Assembly: GCA_963662175.1 (NCBI GenBank)
Contig: OY759222.1
Coordinates: forward strand, 5,376,713-5,440,712
Reading direction: 5' to 3'
DNA from: Aradus depressus
Taxonomy: Eukaryota; Arthropoda; Insecta; Hemiptera; Aradidae
DNA length: 64,000 nt
Each line of letters starts with the position of its first letter. Within the stretch, counting starts at the first letter, position 1. Below are positions 42,173-54,100 of the stretch, in pieces. The translations under genes were made by a program, and so were the position numbers. The notes under the pieces were generated by a model, which was not told where the DNA came from, searched no databases, and saw nothing but the letters and a program-made list of their open reading frames with translations.

Positions 42173-45100
42173 CTGAAAAAGAGAAAATATATATATAAAT
42201 AAATAAACAAATATATAAAATAAAAGAGAGGGCGCCGGTAGCTCAGTGGTATGCGTGCTTGCCTTCTGAGCTCAAGCTCGTGGGTTCGAAACCCGACCGA
42301 GGCCCTTAGTTTATTTTATCTGGGAAGTAAAATAAACTTAAGCACGCCGTCCTTCGGATGGGACGTTAAGCGATGGTCCCGAGCCTGTATTATGTCAGGT
42401 ACTCTTTAAAGACCCCTGCTCTAAATGAATAAAAATTTAGGGTAGGCAAAATTTAGGATTTCCACAATAGAGTCGGGCTCATGTCCACCAGAGTGACGAA
42501 AGAGCGCTCTGGTAGTAGGCGATATGACCTCGTAGTTAAAGCCCGGGCATGAGTCATAAAATCTAACCTATAAAATAAAAGATATGTGATATCCCCATGA
42601 TTTTATTTATTTATTTTTACAAAAAGATATTTAAGTATATGTCGTATTACGTGTGTATAAAAAATATATACAACAAACAAATGTGCTAAAGTAAAAAAAA
42701 ATGTCATAAGAGGAGAAATCACTGTCACTGCCTGACCTGAGAAGGTCTCTAGGCCATTGGCGCTTAAGACGTCGTTCTGTGAGTGTGTCAGAAAGGAGGG
42801 CTCGAATAGTAGATAAATGTGGGTACTAAAGGAGGAAAATAATAGTTTGTACCTGAATTTAGATAATTTGGTGACGTAGGGAATATTGAAATCAGTTTGA
42901 AAGGTTTTGTTGCGAGATGTAATCAGGAGCATTGGCTATTCTACAAAGGATTTTCGATTGCAAGGATTGAATGTGCTGAACATTGGACACTTTGGCAGAA
43001 CCCCATCAGTTCTCAAGTCCACATCAGTGTTAATTTTGATATTTTGTCCAGTAGTCCTAGTAACAGTTTGTATCGTCTGTTCATTTCCTGTTTTTTTTTT
43101 ATTTATTATTATTTTTTTTTAATGGGCATGTACCACGTATCCGAATGGAAAAATTCACAAAAAAAAAAATAAAAATACCTTTTACTAATAAATAACTCAA
43201 TTTTTATGAATGAATATTTAAAATTAAAAAAAGTATATAATAATAATAAAATAAAAAAACATTTAGTAGTAAATAAAAGAAAAGGAAACATAAAGAAATT
43301 AATTATAAAGTAATTAATAATTACCTTTCTGAACCTTCGAGTTGGTCTCACTGAGAGAGTCACTTTTTGTAATAAACGTGTTGCTTTCCCTTCAAAATAA
43401 TAAATAATATAACATACAAAACAAAAATGCTAAATATAAAATAAAATAAAGAAAAAAAATGAATTAAATAATAATCAAATAAATAACTGAAAAAAAAAAT
43501 TATTCTAATAATTAAAAAAATAAAGATAGAATGAAACGAAAAAATGTTTTAAAAAAAAGAGAAAGTTTGTTTGTTTTGGTTTAACGTCCTTGTCTACTCC
43601 CAACTGGGGCACCTCTAATACAAAGGCAGTTTTTGGAGCAGTTTTTTTTCGGAAAGGTGATAATATTATAATAATGTGGAGACTTACCGACAGCGCTGTT
43701 GAAGAAGCGTGGTTTGTTCTTCCATTTGATGAAAATACAATAGACAGGAACACTGGTGAGGATCATCAGACAGCCAATACCTGAGAATCATTTTAATATT
43801 ATATTATATGTATATTATTATTATATATATTGTATATTATATTTAAACTCATATCAAATAATAAGAGGTGTGCAATACATTATGCTGTTTGCAAAAACTG
43901 AGCTGAGTCAGGCATATCTGTATAAAAAACTCAGTTAATGTTTTAATAATTATCACTTCTCATCTTGTATGTTCTTTATGAATATATTAATACTTTAAAT
44001 AGATTTCAATTGAATTCAATGGATTTTTTCTAGCCTTTTTGTAGACAACAGCTGTGAATATTTTTATCGAAAAAAAAGTCGAAGTTTGTACGTTAGAACT
44101 CTGAAAAAAAACGGCTCAAAAAAAAGTGGTGTCCGATGGTAAACCGAAAAGGGCTTCGCCCGGATTTTTACATTTGAAATAGAAAAATTATATTTTGCGC
44201 GAGAATTTTGTCTCTCAATTGATTTCAATGGGGATTTCGTTTTTCGGTGATTATTCCTCCGTGGTATGTTCGATTTCAGATTTTTTTTTTTAGTAGTAAA
44301 CCATCGTCACAGTGTCCACTACCATCGTGGCAAATTTCAATGTAAAAATAAAGAACACGTATGTACGAGTACAACGAAATACATGAGTCGCCTAAGAAAG
44401 AGTAAGCTCACTTCGTAAACTCAGTTCAATTATAGCAGGTTGTAGTCAGATCACTCCACAAGTCTTGTAGCCTTGGGTGTGACAAGAATAATTGAAAAGT
44501 CCACAGAAATTGAAGATCTTTTTTGTGAAATGAAATCTCACTTTAAAAAAAAAAGAATTACCAAAAACATTAACCCCCAAAACAAATCGGTGAATCACCG
44601 GAAATGTATTTTCCCGTTTTAGCTCTCTTTCCAAAACCTTTTTTGGGCTAAAAATCATCAATAGTTGACTTACGTAGAGGCTTCTGAATACTCTTACTAA
44701 AGTTTGTGTCGACGCATTCATTATATCGGCAGTTATTAGGGATTTGGAGACGAGTCGCCCTTTTCTCTTCGACCGATTTCGTGGGAAATTAATAGTTGTC
44801 CTTATGGGGTTTTGAATATACATATGAAATTTTAGCAGTTATGGCTAATTTGGCTGATAGTCAAAAGGTGTTCTCCTTATGGGGTCCTATATACACTAGG
44901 GTGGTCCTTAAAGTGAAAAAGTTGAAATTTTAAAACGTGCTCCCCCTAGGTCGAAAGTAGTTCCCAAAAAAAAAATTGTTGGCGCCGAAAAAACGAGAAA
45001 ACATATTAAATAACCCGTCCCCCATTGAGGTTGAATTTTAAATGGGATTTAACATGGGTTTCAAAGTTTTCTTCAGTCGATCGATTACTGAGCCGTTGAT

Positions 45101-48100
45101 TTCCATCGCATTAAGGTAGAGAATGGTACTCAGGAGTTTTCGGGGTCGCTGAAGCAGAATATGATGTTAAAAACTCATTTTAATACATGCCAGTTGTCAA
45201 AAAACCTGTCATTATCATTTACTTTTTTCATAATCATGGTTTTTTCAATATTATCATTGTCGACAGCTGTCAAGTGTGAAAATTATTTTTAGAAATTGAT
45301 TAAATATCGAAAAATGTTTTCCTTACATTTTTTTTAATCGAAACTAGTGGACATTTTTGTTTAGAAACTGATAATACTCAAAAAACCGTGATTATGAAAA
45401 AAGTAAATGATAATGACAGGTTTTTTGACAGCTGGCATGTATTAAAATGAGTTTTTAACATCATATTCTGCTTCAGCGACCCCGAAAACCCCTGAGTACC
45501 ATTTTCTACCTTAAAGCGATGGAAATCAACGGCTCAGTAATCGATCGACTGAAGAAAACTTTGAAACCCATGTTAAATCCCATTTAAAATTCAACCTCGA
45601 TGGGGGACGGGATATTGAATATGTTTTCTCGTTTTTTCGGCGCCAAACATTTTTTTGGGGGAACTTCTTCCGACCTAGGGGGAGCACGTTTTAAAATTTC
45701 AACTTTTTCACTTTAAGGACCACCCTAATATACACGTATACAATTTCGTGTCAATGCGTTCATTTTATAGAAAGTTGTCGAGTTCATAGACACATACACA
45801 CACACACAACAGACTGACATTGTATTAAGACCGACTATATACTACTTTGGGCATTTGGCTGAAAGCAACTTAAATTAGACTGTAATGGAAGTATATCGTC
45901 ACGGTTAGTGCAACATTTCGTTATGTTAAATTTTGTGATCTTTTCATATCTGCGAAAGGTCTCTTTCAAAGGTCTTCAACTAGTGTTTAAATGTAGTGTG
46001 TCTACTGCTGATTAAAAATAAAGAAATAATAAAATGTCAAAAAATTGTTTTGCCTGGCTTCATGTGTATATAAATATAAATACGTTATAGTTAATATATT
46101 ATATGTTATTTACAAAAATCAGTATGTTGTAATAAACCTGTTGTCCTTTTGGTTGATGTTTTTGTCATGTTAAATACGCTCACATAAGCAAACAGTCAAC
46201 ATTAGAACTCAATAGACCTAACCCAAATGAAATAAAAACGTTTTCTCTCTCTCTCTCTCTCTGGAAAAGTTGCGTTTTTGTCATATGACGTGTTGCACTC
46301 GTATTGACAATACATGGGGTATTATTTTGACTGGATTTTGTCCGCACTTGAGCTACGGCCATTGAAACAATCTCGCACTCCATGACACAGCTCCAAAACA
46401 GAACTACTTGAGTATTGACCCCAACAACATTATTGTGTTCAAACAAACCAAGTTCTCTTTTTCATTCAAGATCTCAAAATTGATGGTAATTTTTTTTTTT
46501 GTCTCAAACAAAAAATTAAATTTTACAAAAGGTAGTATGTTGCAATTTTACAAATAATAGTCTGCGAAGTATCCTATGTTGTAATAAACCTGTTGTCCTT
46601 TCTGTTGATTCCTTGGTTCATGTTTCCTATCATCAATTCTCCTTAAAAGCATTTCTCTCCCTTGATTTTTTTTTTTTTTTTTCATGAACAGAGGACGGAT
46701 CAGATTCCATCTCTGAAAGTCGAGGAACTAGCTAGTGAAGGTTTGGATGAGACATGTTGGGGTTTCTTGTTAATTTAGTTTCAGTAAATGAGTTGATTTC
46801 AGACTTTGTTGGTCATTCCTGATCTAATCAAAAGACAGACTCACCAGTTTCAACAGGAGTGGCCAACATTGGTACGATGGTGACAAACAGAGTACAGAGG
46901 ATGTAGAGGATAGGGAAGAAGAGATGGACCCTGATGGGCCGAGGCAGAGAAGGCTGGGTCCACCGCAGCACCGGTAGACACAGCACAGACACTCCTATAC
47001 TCAACTGAAATCAGATTAGATTTAGAAATAGAAATCGATTCGGAGTTAACCTGGCGAGATCACATCATAACTAGGGACGAGAGTAGTCTATAGTCTAAAT
47101 AAGTCTGTAAATCTTCGAATGGAGGATGTCATAATGAAGAACAGTCTGCTGCGGATCCTCGAACGCAGATGAAATCTTCCTAATTCAAAAGTGAGTCATT
47201 AGACTGAAAATAACGCTCTTCACGAACAGAGTATAATGGGAAAAGCCTTATTTGTTCGTATAATAAATGAACAAAGTTTAGTCAGAGGACAGAGTTTCCC
47301 GAAGCCTAGAAAAGCGGGGTTGGAGTTGGATCCATCTGAACAAATCCCTTCTCCAGTTGATAGTTTTGGCCAAGGTCTGTTCGTGTAATGTTCTCGTCGT
47401 GGGTTGTTTGACCTGACTGATGGGTTGATGTACTTTTTTCCCTCTCTCTATTGTAAGGAACCTAAATTTACGAAACGTTTTCCCACCTAGTACAGAAGAT
47501 AACCTTACTGATGACACGACAGATTACAACAATTGGAAAATGAAAGAAAAAAATAATAAAATATAGTTGAAAAAAAAAAAAAAAAAAATTATGTAACGGA
47601 ACTCGAAGGTCAGGTCTTGTACGTCTTTTGTTGACAGTCAAAAAAAAAGTTGTCGGTGAATCATTCCCCCCCCCCCTCCCTAATGTACTTCCCCACCTTG
47701 ACAAATGTTTGTATTTTTTGAAAGGTGATCAACCTTCTTTCTTTTTAGTGTGATTAATAAAAATCAACAAGTGTCCTACTTGCACGACCTCCAGATCCCC
47801 ATATAAAATTTCGGGTCGGTAAATAACATTTGTAATACATTAAAAAAAATAAAAAATATATATATATAACTTACCCAGGTAGCGAATCCAACATAGTTGA
47901 TAAGAGCCAATATATCCGATACGGTCAGATACAGCATAGATAACAGAGCCTGGAACATAAAAATTGTTATGTAAATACAAACGTAAGGGATTTTTGTCTA
48001 TCTGTTTAGAATGTGCAATTCATATTCTGTATTAAGGCGTTTCAAATCATTTAGAATCTATTTTAAAACTGACTGCCTGCATGTTCATCCACGAACTCCT

Positions 48101-51100
48101 CAAAATGGCTAAATATATTCGAATGAAAATTAATATTTATTTAAAGTACAGTCCAACATGAACAATAGTGGCGGCCAAAAAAAATTGATTTGAGGATGGT
48201 AAGCCCCACATTTGTTTTACAACCACAATGTGTGGCATATCATTTCAAAGGATGAGCTAAGACGGGTTCGAGATATTTTTTATCCGTAGATCACTGGAGT
48301 TGTTCATTTTCATATTCACGTAACGAAGAGGATATTTCAAATATGGCAGAACTTAGGCTATGAGACATCCAAAAGATAGGTAGATTTGATTGGTGGGCCT
48401 TGTTGGGAAGAGGGCTTCACATTTTCTTTAAAAACCATAATGGGTGAGATATCAATTCTAAGGATTCGACGAGTTCGAAAATATATATTTCGGTAGAATA
48501 AAGAACATTGCATTTTTGTTCATGCATCACACGGAATTGACTGAAATTATAATCATGAAATTTACAGGTTATTTCAAGGATAGTCAAACTTCTGATAAAG
48601 ACTTATGTCATATCAAATAATAAGAGGTGTGCAATGCATTCTGCTGTTTGCAAAAACCGAGCTGAGTCAGGCATATCGGTATAAAAAACTTTTGTTTTAA
48701 TAATTATCAGTAACTTCTCACCTTGTATGTTCTTTATGAATATATTAATACTTTAAATAGATTTCAATGGATTTTTTCTAGCCTTTTTGTAGACAACAAC
48801 AGAGATCAATATTTTTATCGAAAAAAAGTCGAAGTTTGTACCTTAAAACACTGAAAAAAAAAACGGCTCAAAAAAAGTGGTGTCCGATGGTAAACCGAAA
48901 AGGGCTTCGCCCGGATTTTTACATTTGAAATAGAAAAATTCTATTTTGCGCTAGAATTTTGTCTCTCAATTGATTTCAATGGGGATTTCGTTTTTCGGTG
49001 ATTATTCCTCCGTGGTATGTTCAATTTCAGATTTTTTTTAGTAGTAAACCATCGTCACCGTGTCCACTACCATCGTGGCAAATTTCAATGTGATCGGTAA
49101 AGGGGTTTAGAAGGAGTACGAGTACAACGAAATACATGAGTCGCCTAAGAAAGAGCTTCGTAAACTCAGCTCAATTAATTCGGGTGGCGCAGCTGGATAA
49201 TAGATTGGCTCCAATTGTTATAGTTTATTTTTTACAACACTAAGTGTCATATTATTTATTACAAGTTGAAGAAACATGTTCAATATTATACTTTTCTTTT
49301 TTTTTTTTTTGAATGGGGCACAAAAGTTTCTCCTTTGTCCGGGTTCACGCGATGGAAACAATTGTACTTATAACCACGACTCGGAAGATCCAACTTAGAC
49401 TATAAGCCAACGAGAGTCTATCGACCGTTTGCTCTAAAATACAATATTTGACTTACGTAGTGGTTTCTGAATCCTCAATACTAAATTTTGTTTCGAAACA
49501 TTATTTAATAAATAATTAAAATTCATACGTGCTATACTTATGGGGGTTATAATTTAAATATAAAATTTCAGGTCGATAGATTCATTACATCGAAAGTTAT
49601 TGGGGTTTTGAATATACAGATCAAATTTCGTGTCAATATATTCATTATATCGGCAGTTATTAGAGTCTCCCCCCCCCCCACTCCTCTCTTCCCTTTGGCC
49701 GATTTGGCTGAAAATCAATAGGTGTCATCCTTAGAAGATTCTGGATACAGGAAATTTTTTATTCATACATTCATTCTATCGGGTGTTCACTGACACACAT
49801 ACAGACAATTTTTCTTTTAATTTTTGATATTATTGGAGGTTAGAAAATATAAAATTCTGTTGAAAACTCCGCAACAAAGTTCTATCAAAGTAAGATTTGC
49901 ACATGGCTGGGAATCAAAGCGGAGAGATAGGACATTTTGATGTTAAGCCCTTGACTTTTCACAGGATTGCCTTCAACGTGATATCATGTGCCCATGTCCT
50001 CAACAGCCGAATCTACATATTTCAGATCGGGATTACCTTGTTTCATAACCTGATATCTACGATCTGATCTAGACGACTTTTAATTACATGAACATTATCT
50101 AAATAGCTTCAAAGATTATTTTTTACAGCATTAATAATTATTATAACTTATGTAAGGTTATAATATTTAAAAAAGCCATATTTCATATATAAATTCATAT
50201 TTTGCTTTCATTTTTATTTTCTTGGCGAGATCCTCCACCAATATCCTATAGGTTCTATGGTAATTATTTTAGTTTAATATATTTATAGTAAGTTATTATG
50301 ACTCATGCCCGGGCCATAACTACAAGGTCATATATATCGCCTTCTACCAGAGCTCTCTGTCGTCACTCTGGTGGACATGAGGCTGACTCCACTGTGGGGG
50401 TCCTAAATTTTGCCTAACCAAAATTTTTATTCACTCTAAAGTGTAACTGACATTCACTTAGTTCATAACTGACCTGACGATGGTGTGAGGCCGAAACCGG
50501 TAGTTTTATTTTTATAAATATCTTTAGTGGAATAGACAATATTTCAAAAAATAAGTTTGTTTTATTCATTTAAAAGCAAAAACATAGGCACAATCTATAA
50601 GGAGAAAGTTGATCCTTAAGAAAGGTATGTGGGGTTTGGAGAGGTAAGCATCTCACAGTCTGTTCCAAAAATATTTGCCACTTTCTCATTATAAGGAAAA
50701 CAAACAAACCCGGCCATTTATTGCTTAGTGATTAATGTTTTGAGAGTGGTTATTCAATGGCCAACCTTCAACTCTCAAGTTGTGTGTGCGTTCTCTCAAC
50801 TAAGATTTTTAACCATTATGTACTTGATAAATAATACTTAATTAAGTACTTACAATACAGAGGACCGCTGGTGTTGGAGTTAGCCGACGTATTTGGATCA
50901 TTGTCAAAATTTCAGGCATTTGGCCCTCACAAGCACCTGCATAAAACAACCTGCAACAAATATACTATTTTCAGTAATAATTATTGGAGTCATAGAAACT
51001 AATATTTTTATTTATGAGCTAACAACTAATTTCCATGCATTTCCTTCCCATCAAAATAAATCTTCTATTTCTTATATAAAAATTACATTTTTATCATCAG

Positions 51101-54100
51101 AAAAATAACCTTAAATATAATTTAACTTAACTCAGGATATAAAAAATGAAATGATTTTTTTTTTTTATAGAATGAAGTTGAAGAGTACACTTCAAACACA
51201 TACATATACATGAGGACCTAGATATACCATTCTTACACTCACACAACAGCTATATACAAATCTGCACAACAATGGGTCCCTGCAGGGCAACCCTCGGTCG
51301 ACGGAATCGACGTTGGCCGCATGACCTGTCCGAAGACGCAGTGGTGCGGACCTGCCGCTTCATCAGGTGGCTTTTATTTGCAGCTTGTCCATATTTTCTT
51401 ATTATATGTTCTTAGTCGAAATTTTTTTAATAAATATGAAAAAAAAAAATTAAAAAATGATCTAACATTATTTCCCCATGACTTTTTAATCATTTTTAAA
51501 AGTAAAATCACACTACAATGGAAGAAGAAAAAAAAAGAAACCTGGAAGAGGTGAGAAGAATGCCGTTGACAGCTCCGAAGGTGGACAACGCTACGAACAC
51601 AGGTATGGTCCAAGCGAATGGTCCGAACAGCCGGTTGGCGAAAGTCTGCGAACATACAATAATAAGGATAAAGCAATATCAGTAAGGGTAAACCTGTCTA
51701 GAGAAGTAACATGGTTGGTCCTAAGGAAAACATGCAGAGAACTTGATTGACAAAATCAGATAATTATAACGCTCTCTCTCAGGATAGTACTCACGAGGGA
51801 ACCTTAAAGTGAGTCGGGGAACCTTAAAAAATATTCCACATGGAGTTTCTTGGTTCGCAGAAACCAAATATAACAATACCTTTTTTTTTTTACATTCAAA
51901 TCATTATCGTTCGGAAATCACATTTAAGGAAAACGCCATTTTTGGAAACAAGCGAGCAAATTGCTTTATTGAAATCTGAAATAATCGATAATATTCGAGG
52001 TGAGAAATGAAAGTTTGGAAACCATTTATCGATTAATACATCCTGTAGTTGATTTTTAGCCCTCCATAGTGGCAGAGTTAAGCCTCATTGAATATTTTTA
52101 TTCTGGACATCCTGGGGTTAATTGGGACAAACCCCTATATACGCATCTAATATTTTTTGATGTACAATCGTCCCTGAAAATTGCATTGAAATTGATCAAG
52201 AGAGCTAGGAGCAGTGGCAGCTTTGTGAACGCAATTTTTGGCCATTTTCGCGCCTAATTTTTTTTTTTTTTTATTTGCTCAGAAAGCCCATTGGCACGAA
52301 CGCTCGGACACGTAACTACTATTTCTCGTGTTTCTACATCGAAAAATAGTAGTTACGTGTCCGAGCGTTCTTGTCAGTCATTTTAACCAGCAGACACAAA
52401 TTGGTAGCTATCAACTATGAATGCTTCCTCTGAGAATTGTGGCCAGTAACTCTAGCCCTTGAACCATCAAATATATATTTAATGAATAAGATTGTAAAAA
52501 ATACAAACACAATCTTCCTAAATGCTTCTTATCATTTTGTTTCACTTCCTGTCTTTCCTTAATTTTCTTCGAATTATCCCTTTAAATAAATGTTGTATGC
52601 TTGGCTATCTACAATCGTTTTATTTTATATTTTATAGTTTAATTATGTAATTTATAGAAATATGCAATATTCAAAAGACTAATTTATAATTTTGTCTCAC
52701 AATATTGTAAATCTAAACTTATGTCAATAAAGACCTATTATTGTTAATAACGAAACAGATACAATAACTGGTAGATTGGAATATATAATATTAGAAAATG
52801 ATGTAACATTTAATCGTGTTTGTGGTTTTTAAGATTTTTAATAAATTTGTATTCTTTATAGCCTTTTTATCCCGTATTATTTAAAAGTATTATTTTCAGG
52901 CTGCAAGCTCATCTTCGGTATATATACAATTTAACCAACAGTGATACAATACAGTAATTATTTTGACGTAACTTAATTAATTAATTAAATAATGATAATG
53001 TATTATATTTATGCTAGCCAATCTGTTATTCAACCAAAATATGAAAAAATCAAACCACAGGTTGTTATTCAAGACTGTAATAACATAAATGCTTCCCAAG
53101 TCCACCCCCATGTCCTTCGGAAGGGACGTTAAGGGATGGTCCCGAACCTGTGCAATATCAGGTACTCTTTAAAGACCCCTTAAGTGAATAAAAATTTAGT
53201 GTAGGCAAAATTTAGAACTCCCATTAATAGCGTCGGGCTCATGTCCACCAGAGTGACAAAAAGGCGCTCGGGTAGAAGGCGATATAACCTCGATGTTAAA
53301 GCTCGGACATGAGTCACAATAACTAATTGCAAAAAACGTTTAATGCTTGTCTGAATTTTTTGATTAAGAAGAGAATTGAGACGTCAAAGAACAATTTGAT
53401 CTAAGTTGAGGCACACAACGGTCTAAAAGACAGATTATGTGGTGCCCTCGGCTAAGATCAGTTTTGCAAAAACGATTAATTAATTTTTTTTTTCAAACCT
53501 AAGCAATGAAAACAATAAGTAAACCGTATAACAGAATAGATTTAAAAGAATAGCTACTGAAGCCTGGAACGTTTTTAAAGAGTGTTTTATATTGGGAAAG
53601 ACCTCAGTGTGCCTCTGAAGAGTTAAGATATAAGTATGGTATGGTTGTTACTCACAACAGCGACAGCTTCAGATCCGAGTACGTCAGCAGGTGAGAGTGC
53701 TGTGTAGAAGGCAGCGTTCGTCATCACATAGACTAGAGTGACCAGGGTGCAGGAGATGCCAATAGCGCGAGGAAGATTCCTGCAACGGGAATACATCAAT
53801 GAAATGAATAAAGAAATTTTATCCTGGGACCGAGGTCCCCTAAGAATAAATACATAGAGTCAAAAATAAAAGGAAACAATAAAAGAAATAATTACAAAAA
53901 TAAATAAATTAATGCTACAGTGGAGAAAAACTAAATAATAAATATAGATAAATAAAAAATTAACATGAACCGCTTAATTATGAAGAAACAAAAGTATCTA
54001 TATAAATAGAAGAATGTAAATAATAGAGAATAGATAAAATATGAAGTAAATGAAATAAAATAATAAAAATCGACGGAGCTTAATACAATGATGGTTAACT

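Noticed and set aside
42230..42305. tRNA-like sequence with A and B boxes, as in many other places in the window
   Set aside because: It is the head of a repeated SINE with a long non-tRNA body; the acceptor stem does not pair fully, so it is not called a tRNA gene.
43109..43320. Read-through extension of the alternative transporter exon as a long C-terminal tail
   Set aside because: The continuation is an AT-rich, Phe/Ile/Lys string without conservation signals; only the first nine codons look coding.
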